Shown: positions 42,838 to 52,099 of the stretch, piece after piece | Position numbering within the stretch: the stretch's first letter is position 1 | How the letters are laid out: each line of letters begins with the position of its first letter | Assembly: GCF_004217555.1 (NCBI RefSeq) | Contig: NZ_SHKW01000001.1 | Span: 3,286,001-3,350,000 of the forward strand | Direction of reading: 5' to 3' | Source of the DNA: Edaphobacter modestus | GTDB taxonomy: Bacteria; Acidobacteriota; Terriglobia; Terriglobales; Acidobacteriaceae | DNA: 64,000 nt | The notes under the pieces: model-generated | Told to the model about the DNA's origin: nothing | Database searches by the model: none | Seen by the model: only the letters and a program-made list of their open reading frames with translations | Translations under genes and position numbers: made by a program

Positions 42838-43241
42838 TCCCATCCCCCACAAAGAGAGATTCTACGGCTGTCCGCTCCACTACCCAAAGAACAGTGTTGA
42901 AACCTGTCAAGCTCATAAAGGCATAAGTTATTACAAAACAACAAGATACATTTGCCGAATGATACCCTGCGTTTCTATACACTAGAACGTGGGGAGAGAT
43001 TAGATCGCAGGGATATAGAAAATGGGATTGGCGTGGATTGAACGCACTTCTTTTAGGAATATAGAAGGTACCCAGCTAAACTGTTTATATTGAATATTTT
43101 ACAAAGAAACATATGGGTGGGTACCCACCCATGGCAAGTGAGCTTCCGAAAGTAGAAGATTCATTCAATTCCTAACACTTATTGGAAGGAATGAAGTATC
43201 CTGTCACTGTCCCTCTCTGGGAATGTTTGGAGGTGTTTTTC
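42838..43241. other. AT-rich 400-bp intergenic region upstream of rpsU
   Basis: No gene of recognisable family. The base composition is lower in GC than the flanks. It holds the perfect palindrome at 43113-43132, a 14-codon frame from ATG 43131 (MASELPKVEDSFNS) that could be a leader peptide, and presumably the rpsU promoter. Confidence 0.5.
43113..43132. repeat. perfect 20-bp palindrome before rpsU
   Basis: ATGGGTGGGT followed directly by its exact complement, with no spacer. Its 3' end contains the ATG of a 14-codon frame. A cruciform, a dimeric protein site or a hairpin in the rpsU leader are all possible. Confidence 0.75.
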
Positions 43242-43439
43242 TTGGCAGAGGTTCGAGTTCAAGAAGGCGAACCGCTTGAAAATGCCCTGCGTCGCTTCAA
43301 GCGCAAGGTGCAGACAGAAGACATTATTAAAGAAGTCAAGCGTCACTCCTTCTACCTGAAGCCGGGCGAAAAGAAGCGCGTCAAAGAAGCGCTCGCCCGC
43401 AAGCGTAATCGTAAGAAAGTCCGCAAGGAGCAGGACTAA
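43242..43439 (+). CDS. rpsU: 30S ribosomal protein S21
   Basis: 65 residues read from TTG 43242: MAEVRVQEGEPLENALRRFK (initiator Met), a textbook S21 N-terminus, with GGAGGTG placed 8 nt upstream. The C-terminal part is strongly basic (KKRVKEALARKRNRKKVRKE), as in all S21 proteins. The longer frame from ATG 43182 adds an unrelated 20 residues that overlap the leader. S21 binds the 30S platform near the anti-Shine-Dalgarno and helps initiation. A hairpin terminator follows 24 nt later. A start at TTG and a long leader with a palindrome suggest translational tuning. Confidence 0.93.
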   Translation: MAEVRVQEGEPLENALRRFKRKVQTEDIIKEVKRHSFYLKPGEKKRVKEALARKRNRKKVRKEQD

Positions 43440-43462
43440 TCAATAGCTCCGTTAAAGGACGT

Positions 43463-43492
43463 CACCTCTCGATAGGTTACCAAAGAGAGGTG
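43463..43492 (+). terminator. hairpin terminator after rpsU
   Basis: CACCTCTC (43463-43470) pairs with GAGAGGTG (43485-43492) around a 14-nt loop; only GCGTTC follows. Confidence 0.55.
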
Positions 43493-43707
43493 GCGTTCTA
43501 GAAATGCCGGCGATAGACTCCCGCTGTCGACTAGGCAAAGCACCGAGGCCTGTTGTGTTCGGCTGCTCGTTGAATTGCATTCTTTCCGCCATCTTGGCGG
43601 TCCCCAGGCCTACGTGCCACCACTACGGCAGGATGATTGCTCAGGGAGCCTGCATTTGAAATTCCATGAGCTGTCGACCTGTCCCGCATTTTCCGGGAGA
43701 CGCGGCT

Positions 43708-44097
43708 ATGGAATTTGTAGATCGTTTATTAACGTGTGCAGATTGCGGTGGAGAGTTCATCTTCACTGCCGGCGAACAACTCTTCTTCTTCGATAAACAG
43801 TTCAAGAACGATCCCAAGCGATGCAAGCCCTGCAAATCTCGGCGAGCAGGGATTTCGGCGCGTCCGGGAGCTGGTCCTGCGGCAGCCGGAATCTCGCGGA
43901 CTGAGACTCGTACGGTCTGCTCCGATTGCGGGATCGAAACCACGGTTCCCTTCAAACCCACACAAGGAAGGCCGGTGCTCTGCCGCCAGTGCTTCCAGAA
44001 CAAGCGGGATGCTCCTCCTGCGGTCGTAGCTGCGATCGAAAGCGTGCCTCTGAGCGCCGAGATTATGGTCGTAGCAGCGCACGCTCCGCAGGCCTGA
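43708..44097 (+). CDS. double zinc-ribbon protein, function unknown
   Basis: 129 residues from ATG 43708 (MEFVDRLLTCADCGGEFIFT), GGGAG 9 nt upstream. Two zinc-binding units: the first CADCGGEFIFTAGEQ and CKPCKSRRAG (a zinc-ribbon of the zf-trcl type), the second CSDCGIETTVPFKPTQGRPV and LCRQCF, matching the CxxC-x17-CxxC class. The rest is Ala/Pro-rich. Such small proteins often bind nucleic acid or partners, but no role is known here. The frame is open upstream to 43666. It ends 36 bp before the MBL hydrolase gene, with a long hairpin between. Confidence 0.82.
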   Translation: MEFVDRLLTCADCGGEFIFTAGEQLFFFDKQFKNDPKRCKPCKSRRAGISARPGAGPAAAGISRTETRTVCSDCGIETTVPFKPTQGRPVLCRQCFQNKRDAPPAVVAAIESVPLSAEIMVVAAHAPQA

Positions 44098-44110
44098 CAT
44101 CGACCTTTCA

Positions 44111-44152
44111 CGTCCATCATCCTGGCCAGTACCATGGTCAGGATGATGGACG
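44111..44152 (+). promoter_or_regulatory. 14-bp-stem hairpin over the MBL start codon
   Basis: CGTCCATCATCCTG (44111-44124) is the exact complement of 44139-44152. The 14-nt loop carries ATG 44134, and the 3' arm carries ATGs at 44143 and 44146. It could end the upstream transcript, hide the start codon, or both. Confidence 0.7.
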
Positions 44153-45081
44153 ATGCTCACCTCCACCTCCCCGACGCGGCCGACTTGGTGCGTGCGCGCG
44201 TTCCGCTTGGCAGCTTCGAGCTCACAGTCTGCACGGACGGAACCTATCTGCTCGACGGCGGGGCGATGTTCGGTGTCGTACCGAAGACGCTGTGGCAGAA
44301 GCGCGCGCCCGCCGATGAGCAGAACAGGATCCTCCTTGGACTGAACACGGTGGTTGTCCGTACGGGAAGCCACACCGTCGTCATCGAGACCGGAATTGGC
44401 AACAAGCAGAGCGAGAAGATGCGGGAGATTCACCAGAACCAGGAGCTTCTGCCTCAATCGCTCGCCGCCGCCGGAGTGCGCCCCGAAGAGGTCGACATCG
44501 TCATCAACTCGCACCTGCACTTCGATCACTGCGGCTGGAACACGACGCTTCAGCCCGACGGCTTGGTCACGCCAACCTTTCCCAACGCTCGCTACTTCGC
44601 CCACCGCGGAGAGGTCGAGCATGGTCACCTGCAGCTCGATCGCGATCGCGTCAGCTACCTTTCGCCGAACTACGATCCGCTGATCGAGTCCGGTCAGATG
44701 ACGCTGCTCACCACAGAAGGCATCCGCCGAAAGCCGGAGATCGTTCCCGGAGTTTCGGTCGAGCTCTTTCCTGGCCACACCCGCCAGCTCATGGCAGTGC
44801 ACATCGAGTCGCGCTCCCATGCAGGAGCCTCCGAGCACGCCTGCTACATCTCCGACCTGATTCCCACCTCATCCCATCTCGATACGACCTGGGTGATGGG
44901 CTACGATCTCGATCCTCTTGAGTGCATCGCGCAGAGGAAGCGCTTCTACCAGCGAGCCATCCCGGAGAAGTGGCTCGTGCTCTTTACCCACGATCACCGC
45001 ACCCCGATGGCGCAGGTCGTTCTGAATGAGAAAGGCAAGCCCGTCGCGCAGATTCAGGAGTCCCATCTCGCGTCAAAGTGA
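44134..45081 (+). CDS. MBL-fold metallo-hydrolase (lactonase/glyoxalase II-like)
   Basis: 315 residues from ATG 44134; ATG 44143 and 44146 (MDDAHLHLPDA) are also possible starts because no clear Shine-Dalgarno is present. Metallo-beta-lactamase signature: VVIETGIGNK, INSHLHFDHCGWNT (HxHxDH), VSVELFPGHTRQLMAVHI, ACYISDLIPTSSHL and LVLFTHDHRTPM. The pattern, with a long N-terminal strand pair, resembles N-acyl-homoserine lactonases and related MBL hydrolases, but the substrate is not readable. The start lies inside a long hairpin, see the separate entry. Confidence 0.87.
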   Translation: MVRMMDDAHLHLPDAADLVRARVPLGSFELTVCTDGTYLLDGGAMFGVVPKTLWQKRAPADEQNRILLGLNTVVVRTGSHTVVIETGIGNKQSEKMREIHQNQELLPQSLAAAGVRPEEVDIVINSHLHFDHCGWNTTLQPDGLVTPTFPNARYFAHRGEVEHGHLQLDRDRVSYLSPNYDPLIESGQMTLLTTEGIRRKPEIVPGVSVELFPGHTRQLMAVHIESRSHAGASEHACYISDLIPTSSHLDTTWVMGYDLDPLECIAQRKRFYQRAIPEKWLVLFTHDHRTPMAQVVLNEKGKPVAQIQESHLASK

Positions 45082-45166
45082 CAACGCGAAGCCTTCCACC
45101 ACTGGCTACTCCGAAAAGCGCCCACTCGCGGTCACGGGGTAGGAGGAAGCTTGATGGCACAACGAC

Positions 45167-45196
45167 AGAAGAGCCCTGCCGAAGCAGGGCTCTTCT
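45167..45196. terminator. terminator after rpmA
   Basis: 13-bp perfect stem AGAAGAGCCCTGC with loop CGAA, between the MBL gene and rpmA. On the minus strand it is followed by GTCGTTGTGC. Confidence 0.75.
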
Positions 45197-45209
45197 AAAC
45201 TGCGCTGGC

Positions 45210-45479
45210 TTATGCGGTCGCGATCGCGATCGGGTCGATCGAGACGAAGCGGCCGTGCTGGCCGCGATCCTGGAAGCGGACCACACCGTCGATCTTCGCA
45301 AACAGGGTGTCGTCTTTGCCGCGGCCGACGTTGAGGCCGGGCTTCAGCGGAGTCCCACGCTGGCGAACCAGGATGGAGCCGCCGGTGACCGTTTGGCCGC
45401 CAAAGCGCTTCACGCCGAGGCGCTGTGCATTTGAGTCGCGACCGTTTTTGGAAGAACCAAGTCCTTTTTTATGTGCCAT
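45210..45479 (-). CDS. rpmA: 50S ribosomal protein L27
   Basis: 89 residues: [20 protein letters not shown] starts like every L27, followed by [17 protein letters not shown] and [12 protein letters not shown]27's N-terminal tail reaches the peptidyl-transferase centre. It lacks the N-terminal cleavage extension seen in Firmicutes. Co-transcribed with rplU, 88 bp upstream. Confidence 0.98.
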   Translation of the reverse strand: MAHKKGLGSSKNGRDSNAQRLGVKRFGGQTVTGGSILVRQRGTPLKPGLNVGRGKDDTLFAKIDGVVRFQDRGQHGRFVSIDPIAIATA

Positions 45480-45567
45480 TTCGATTGCCTCGTTTCGCGC
45501 CGCTCGCCTGGAGCGTTACGCTTGAAAGTCTGAATTTTGGGGTAACCAGCAAAACTGCGAACGGCGG

Positions 45568-45888
45568 TTACTGGAGCGACTTGCCGTTCACGAAGATCTC
45601 GTTGATCTTGACCTCGACATAGTTCTGGCGGTGACCCTGCATCTTCTTGTACTGCTTCTTGCGCTTGAGCTTGAAGACGAGAATCTTGTCGCCACGGCCT
45701 TCGCCTACGACCGACGCGGTCACCTTGGCTCCGTTCAGATCTCCCTCGAACTTGCCCGCTTCGCCGGAGACGGCGAGGACGTCGGAAAACTCGATGGCTC
45801 CGTCCTGGTGGGGGGTGGTTTCGATCTTCAGGGTGTCGCCGGGAGCGACCTTATACTGCTTGCCGCCGGTGCGGATGACTGCGTACAT
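45568..45888 (-). CDS. rplU: 50S ribosomal protein L21
   Basis: 106 residues: MYAVIRTGGKQYKVAPGDTL, then KILVFKLKRKKQYKKMQGHR, the L21 signature, and a C-terminus NYVEVKINEIF. First gene of the rplU-rpmA operon; the expected third gene (obg) is not adjacent. The region 45889-46202 upstream carries no recognisable gene and must hold the promoter. Confidence 0.98.
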   Translation of the reverse strand: MYAVIRTGGKQYKVAPGDTLKIETTPHQDGAIEFSDVLAVSGEAGKFEGDLNGAKVTASVVGEGRGDKILVFKLKRKKQYKKMQGHRQNYVEVKINEIFVNGKSLQ

Positions 45889-46202
45889 GGCTAAAACCTC
45901 TAAGCGTTCGCTCGTGGGAGCGTGGCCGCTTCCTTGATGAATTGTGCTGCATGGGGCGGTTGCGGGAGTGGTGTATCAGGCCGGCTCGCCTGAGCTGATT
46001 TCGGCTCAAACCCTGCCATACCTGACGTTGGGACACACTGGCCACAGCGCCAAACTTAATGAGTTTACCGTGTCGGCGATGGACGGGTCAACTGATTCAG
46101 TCGAAACGCCAGGGCGCGAGACCGAAAAGGATACCTCTTCCCTCTGAGAAACGAAAGGCAGGTGCTCTCTAAATAACGCAGAATGATGAGCTTGATTCGA
46201 GA
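45889..46202. other. 314-bp region with no recognised gene
   Basis: It lies between the rplU start and the end of the FNT gene on the same strand. It should contain the rplU-rpmA promoter. I saw no strong hairpin, repeat or coding frame with protein-like composition. Confidence 0.4.
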
Positions 46203-47108
46203 TCAGATCTCCGGTTCCTTATCGGCGACGGAGGCGATTGGTGCGGGTGGAAGTGCCTCTGCTTCGGCATCGCGGCCATAGACAACCTGTCCGTACTCGA
46301 GCAGGGTCACCATGCCTACACCGCCGCAGATATTGCCTGCGACGGCCGGAATGAGCCATCGTGGGAAGGTCAGAAGGGGAGCATGGCCGAGGAAGACTGC
46401 GGTGAGGACCTCTCCGCTGCCGGCGATGCAGTGGGCGAAGCCGCCCAGACCAACCACGAAGGCCAGCATCCAGATGATCATCACCGAGCCGGTGATGGAA
46501 TGGGACCCGGAGACGAGCCATGCCACCGTCGCGATGATCCATCCGCCAACGACACCGCTCCAGAAGATGGTCGCGGCCGGGCGAGCCGCCGCCTCCAGCC
46601 CCAGCCACGAAAGTGCGCCGACGAACTCGGGCCGTAGAGCACCGGTGAACGACGCCAGGGCCGCAAAGGCCGCGGCTCCAAGAATATTGGCACCGAGGAC
46701 GATCAGCCACAGACGCAACGTCTTCCAGAGGTGTTGTTTTTCTGCCAGAACCAGCGCTACCGGATAGAGGGTGTTCTCCGTAAAGAGCTGGGAGCGGCCC
46801 AGGATGACCGCGATAAATCCCAACGGGTAGAACATCTTACCGATAAACAACGTGGCGGCTGTGGGTTTGGTTCCAGGAGGAGTGAGCAGGGCGATCGCGA
46901 TGGCGTTCCCCATACCGGAGAGGCCCATGAAGATGCCGCCGGCGATGCCGGAGATGAAGAGTGAGACGCCGGACCGGCCCAGCTCCTGACGGGCGTTATT
47001 CGCTACCTGCTCATAGATGTCCTGCGCGCTGGGACGCTCGAGATGCATCTGCGCGGGAGGAGGAGGAGGGGGCGCCGCCGGTTGGCGTGGTCGGAGTCGA
47101 AAGGCCAT
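46203..47108 (-). CDS. formate/nitrite transporter (FNT) family channel
   Basis: 301 residues with six membrane helices. Diagnostic segments: NNARQELGRSGVSLFISGIAGG (FNT N-terminal motif), LGRSQLFTENTLYPVAL, LGANILGAAAFAALA, SHSITGSVMIIWMLAFVVGLGGFAHCIAGSGEVLTAVFLG and PAVAGNICGGVGMVTLLEYGQV (the channel motif near helix 6). A Pro-rich cytosolic N-terminus (PAAPPPPPPAQ) and an acidic C-terminal tail are extra. The channel moves formate, nitrite, hydrosulfide or similar small anions; the substrate is unknown. No operon partner; a short gap separates it from the GH18 gene. Confidence 0.88.
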   Translation of the reverse strand: MAFRLRPRQPAAPPPPPPAQMHLERPSAQDIYEQVANNARQELGRSGVSLFISGIAGGIFMGLSGMGNAIAIALLTPPGTKPTAATLFIGKMFYPLGFIAVILGRSQLFTENTLYPVALVLAEKQHLWKTLRLWLIVLGANILGAAAFAALASFTGALRPEFVGALSWLGLEAAARPAATIFWSGVVGGWIIATVAWLVSGSHSITGSVMIIWMLAFVVGLGGFAHCIAGSGEVLTAVFLGHAPLLTFPRWLIPAVAGNICGGVGMVTLLEYGQVVYGRDAEAEALPPAPIASVADKEPEI

Positions 47109-47210
47109 TGTGGTGAGTGAGATGCAGGGAGGACCGGCAACGCCCGGGGGCAGACGGATATTTGTGCGAGGCGGGAAAGATACTGGGATTCTTTCGGTTT
47201 TCAGCTCAGC

Positions 47211-47244
47211 ATGACGATGGCTGAAAAATGACGATGGCTGAAAA
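47211..47244. repeat. exact 17-bp tandem duplication
   Basis: ATGACGATGGCTGAAAA occurs twice back to back, directly after the GH18 stop codon (the gene is on the minus strand). It looks like a recent slippage event. Confidence 0.7.
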
Positions 47245-47246
47245 TT

Positions 47247-48527
47247 TTATTGGAGGCGGTTTCGGTTCAGAGGAGAGGCTGAGACGGGCTTCAGCTCCGG
47301 CGTGGCGATCTCCGGCGCGGCGTCTTCGTTCAGGGCCCGATGGGCGGCACGCAATAAAACGGCCGAGGCGTCGTCTTCCCCAAGCTCCCAGATCATCACG
47401 CCGCCGAGCCGCTGATCGCGGGCGAAGCCGGCCTTGTACGCGATCGAGACGGGGTCCTCGTAGGTCCAGAAGACGTCTCCGTCGAAGAGCCAGGGCGCCT
47501 GCGAGATGGGATCGCGATAGACGGTGGAGTGTTCGATGAGGCCCTGGATATAGGGATAAGGACGATCGCCGTGGATTCCCTGCCCTTCCTGAAAGAGGCC
47601 GTGGGCATCGTCGGAGACCTGGTGCCATCCGTAGGCATAGAAGGGCACGCCCATGAGGAGTTTGGAGGTGGGAACGCCTGACTGGCGCCAGGCTTCGATG
47701 GAACGGGCGACGGTTCCTCCGTCAAAGTCGGGCGCGGCGGACAGCGGCGCGAGAAGGCCGGTGGTGTCGCTCCAGGGGCCGATGAAATCGTAGGTCATCA
47801 GGCCGACCTGATCGACGAGCGAGGCGACGGCGGCAACGTCGGTACCGGGATACATGTGCGGCGTGTGACCGACGGCGATGGTGAGCTTGAGGGCGGGGCG
47901 GACGGCATTCATCTGTCGGCGGAACTCCCGCAGCAGAGCCTGAAAGTTGGCGGCATCGGGTTCATGGGGGAACTCCCAGTCGACATCAATGCCGTCGAAG
48001 AGGCCGGGGGCTTCGATTCCGGGAGCGAGGTGGCCCTTGAGGAAGATATCCACGCAGGAGGCGACAAAGGCCTGGCGATTCTCCGGCTGGGCATCCTGGG
48101 CGAAGTCCGAGCCGCGGCCTTCAAGCGAGATGAGGATGCGCAGGTGCGGGAACTTGCGCTTGAGAAGTTGAAGCTGATGGAGGTGACCACGAAAGGGCTG
48201 AGATGGTGAGTCCGCGATGCCGTTGACGCTTTGTTGTGCGTTGAAGGTGAAGTTGAGGTCGGCATTGGGGTCTGCAACCGAGCAGCGGCCATTGGTCACG
48301 AACCCCTGGGCGTAGTTGATCTGGTCGACGAGCGGGGCTTTGCCGCCGGGAGAGATGAGGTTTTTGACAAGGTAGGGTTGGTCGTCGTACAGCGCCCACT
48401 GCGGAAAGTATCCGACCAGAGCGGGATGCGGCGCAGGAGAGACGTCAGCTTTTTGCCCGAACGCTGCCGGAAGCGCGCATAGCGCGACGCCGATGCAAAG
48501 GAGGAGGCGAAGTCGAAGCGCACCCAT
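47247..48527 (-). CDS. GH18 family glycoside hydrolase (chitinase-like), secreted
   Basis: 426 residues from ATG 48527 (MGALRLRLLLCIGVALCALP), with signal peptide ending AAFGQ. Catalytic GH18 motif FDGIDVDWEFP (DxxDxDxE) near residue 190 with the Glu in place, preceded by LRILISLEGRGSD (SxGG-like strand), and MTYDFIGPWS and YAYGWHQV later in the barrel. It could hydrolyse chitin, murein or other GlcNAc polymers outside the cell. The frame is open upstream to 48707, but those residues are translated intergenic repeat. The region upstream carries the tandem repeat described separately. Confidence 0.88.
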   Translation of the reverse strand: MGALRLRLLLCIGVALCALPAAFGQKADVSPAPHPALVGYFPQWALYDDQPYLVKNLISPGGKAPLVDQINYAQGFVTNGRCSVADPNADLNFTFNAQQSVNGIADSPSQPFRGHLHQLQLLKRKFPHLRILISLEGRGSDFAQDAQPENRQAFVASCVDIFLKGHLAPGIEAPGLFDGIDVDWEFPHEPDAANFQALLREFRRQMNAVRPALKLTIAVGHTPHMYPGTDVAAVASLVDQVGLMTYDFIGPWSDTTGLLAPLSAAPDFDGGTVARSIEAWRQSGVPTSKLLMGVPFYAYGWHQVSDDAHGLFQEGQGIHGDRPYPYIQGLIEHSTVYRDPISQAPWLFDGDVFWTYEDPVSIAYKAGFARDQRLGGVMIWELGEDDASAVLLRAAHRALNEDAAPEIATPELKPVSASPLNRNRLQ

Positions 48528-48595
48528 ACTGTGAGAGACGCGCTGGAGATGGAATCGATGCAAGGTTATGTTTGCAGTGGAGCGAATTCTGGCTG

Positions 48596-48690
48596 GATAT
48601 GCGTGTTCGTTCTGGTGCGCAGATTTTTGCTGCGGGAGAGGAGACGCAGGTCCCTCCACTCCGCTGCGCTCCGGTCGGGATGACATTTCG
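48596..48690. repeat. candidate dispersed intergenic repeat
   Basis: It contains a CCGCTGCGCTCCGGTCGGG-type segment and the inverted GCGCAG/CTGCGG block that recur between genes in many acidobacterial genomes. I know this only as a general pattern; there is no second copy in this window. It explains the non-protein-like N-terminal extension of the GH18 frame. Confidence 0.35.
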
Positions 48691-48862
48691 TTTTCGGCTA
48701 GTCGCATTTTTCTGACTTCGTTTTGTCGGGCGCACTTTTTCTAACTTCGTTTTCGGCGGGGCACTTTTCTGACTTCGTTTTTGGCGGTCGCACTTTTCTG
48801 ACTTCGTTTTGGCTGGTCGCATTTTTTCTGACCTCGTTTTTGGTGGTTCGCACTTTTTCTGA
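48688..48862. repeat. tandem repeat, about six units of 28-31 bp
   Basis: Units start with CTGACTTCGTTTT at 48712, 48741 (CTAACTTCG), 48769, 48798 and 48828 (CTGACCTCG), with unit lengths 29, 28, 29, 30 and 31 bp; a partial unit starts at 48688 and a partial one begins at 48859. The second half of each unit is GGC/GGT-rich then GCACTTTT. It sits in the divergent gap between the GH18 gene and gatB, ending 73 bp before the gatB ATG. Confidence 0.85.
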
Positions 48863-48935
48863 GGGATGGGCGGTGGAACGGCGGCTTTTGCCATGGAGCG
48901 GAGGAACGAGGGCCCTTGGTAGAATCGTGTTGACT

Positions 48936-50426
<1,491 letters not shown>

Positions 50427-50488
50427 GGCAGTTCCTCTCTCCGAAAAAATGTTGATTGGCCTTGGCCTTCCTGCGTTCTAATAGGCGG

Positions 50489-52024
50489 ATGCGAAGGGCC
50501 GCATCATTTCTGCGGATGTGTGCGACGGCTGCGGTACTATCGTTGGCGCTGCTCGGGTGCAGAGGAGACGAGACCTACGTGGTGCCTGAAGAACCGCTGC
50601 CGCCAAATACAATCCTGCTGTCGGGGATGATGCGCGAGCTTTCGGCAACGCCGGGCTTCACCGAAACGCTGCTGTCACAGCTCAACGGCAACAAGCAGGG
50701 CCCCGCGCTGATGTCGCCGGACCTGATCCATCGGCTGCGGGAGCTGATTCTGGGCAAGGACTGGCAGGGGCTCGATCGCTTTCCCGGATGGACCATTCAG
50801 GGCATTAACCCGACGGTGAAGCTGGCTGGGCACTATGTCGCGAAGAGAGGCGACAAGGAAGGCACCGCGTCCAGCACGGATGGTCTGCCGAAGAGCGGGG
50901 CGGTCACAACGGAGCGCATCCAACCGTACATCGATCTCGGCCCGTATACGCTGGAGAAGGCCGAGACGGTCGATCTCGATAAGCCATCCACTCTGCCGGG
51001 GTTCACGACGGAAGGCATCGTGACCGCGCTCGGCGCAGGCGTCGAGCGCGGCGACGGACCGAATCCGCAACTTGCCCCAATGCATGCGGAGAGCCAGCGG
51101 CTGGCCGATGTGCTGAATCGGTTGAGTCTGAATGAACTGAATGGGATTGCCCGGGCCACGGCAGTGATCGATGGGCAGACAGCCCTTACGCCGGAGGGGC
51201 TGATTGCAGCGCTGATGGCGAGCGGACACACGGTAGCGGTCTTCGATGCCCGCTACTTCGCGAACTTCGGACATTTCCACTTTAGGGGGCAGGAGGTGAT
51301 GATGCCCTTCTGGATTGATTCGCAGATCGCGATTCCAGGCGAGAAGCGATCGCTCCTTGTACCGGTGAGCCATGCGGAGTATGAGTGGGAGATTCGGGCC
51401 CCCAAAGATAAGCCCGGCATCAACGCCAATGTGAGCTGGTACTTTGGCATCGACGGCAAGAGCGAGTTCCGCACCATGGATACGCAGGACCAGGCGTGGG
51501 TGCTGGGACGGCACGCGCATGAGTATCGCGACAAGGATGCGATTGAGGTGACTCGGCTGGTGGGGAGGATGGTGGTGGCCTATGCGCACCAGCACCTGCG
51601 GCGTCCCGATCTTCCGTTCGGTGGCTACTATCCGCTGGGTGTGTGCCAGGACGGTGTTGCGGCGATTGAAAAGAAGATGACGGGTAAGGACACGCTGTTT
51701 CCCAACACAGCGGAGATCTCTCTCTTCGATGATCCACGTGATGCTGAAGTAAACGCGATGATGGCTGAGATCCCGAAAGATCATGAGGGTGGGCTGCCAG
51801 GGCCGGAGCGCATCTTCGGCTCGCTTCCAACGGATGACTTAAGCGCGATCACCATTCCGGGGCTCGCGCAGGATCTGACACGCGTGAAGACCGCATGGCA
51901 GGAGGGCTCGCTGGAGCGCACGACAACGTGGATGCACCGAATGCTTCTGCGTGTGATTGGAGCTACAGCGTGGCTATTGCTGGCTGGTGTCGCGCTGTGG
52001 CGACGAAGACGCAAGACGCATTGA
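50489..52024 (+). CDS. lipoprotein with C-terminal membrane helix, function unknown
   Basis: 511 residues from ATG 50489 (MRRAASFLRMCATAAVLSLA) ending in the lipobox LALLGC, so the Cys at about residue 25 is probably lipidated. The body is globular and charged, without repeats (ELSATPGFTETLLSQLNGNK, MPFWIDSQIAIPGEKRSLL, and LVPVSHAEYEWEIRAP). A second hydrophobic segment lies at the extreme C-terminus (VIGATAWLLLAGVALWRRRR), followed by Arg/Lys. A lipid anchor plus a C-terminal helix would tether it at both ends. No family recognised. It lies 62 bp after gatB and could be co-transcribed. Confidence 0.75.
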   Translation: MRRAASFLRMCATAAVLSLALLGCRGDETYVVPEEPLPPNTILLSGMMRELSATPGFTETLLSQLNGNKQGPALMSPDLIHRLRELILGKDWQGLDRFPGWTIQGINPTVKLAGHYVAKRGDKEGTASSTDGLPKSGAVTTERIQPYIDLGPYTLEKAETVDLDKPSTLPGFTTEGIVTALGAGVERGDGPNPQLAPMHAESQRLADVLNRLSLNELNGIARATAVIDGQTALTPEGLIAALMASGHTVAVFDARYFANFGHFHFRGQEVMMPFWIDSQIAIPGEKRSLLVPVSHAEYEWEIRAPKDKPGINANVSWYFGIDGKSEFRTMDTQDQAWVLGRHAHEYRDKDAIEVTRLVGRMVVAYAHQHLRRPDLPFGGYYPLGVCQDGVAAIEKKMTGKDTLFPNTAEISLFDDPRDAEVNAMMAEIPKDHEGGLPGPERIFGSLPTDDLSAITIPGLAQDLTRVKTAWQEGSLERTTTWMHRMLLRVIGATAWLLLAGVALWRRRRKTH

Positions 52025-52099
52025 GGCGCTGAATCTCAGCCCGATGGATGCAACTCGCAGAACGCATTCTGCCTTCTCAGATAGATTGGGAGGATAGTT

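Noticed and set aside
43586..43600. CCGCCA-TCT-TGGCGG hairpin upstream of the zinc-ribbon gene
   Set aside because: 6-bp stem in GC-rich DNA without a T-run or a position that suggests function.
48528..48707. N-terminal extension of the GH18 protein
   Set aside because: The extension reads an intergenic repeat; the signal peptide begins at ATG 48527.
48688..48862. CRISPR array
   Set aside because: The units are contiguous with no unique spacers, and no cas genes are present.
48723..48935. N-terminal extension of GatB through the tandem repeat
   Set aside because: GatB proteins start at the residues encoded from 48936; the extension reads repeat units.
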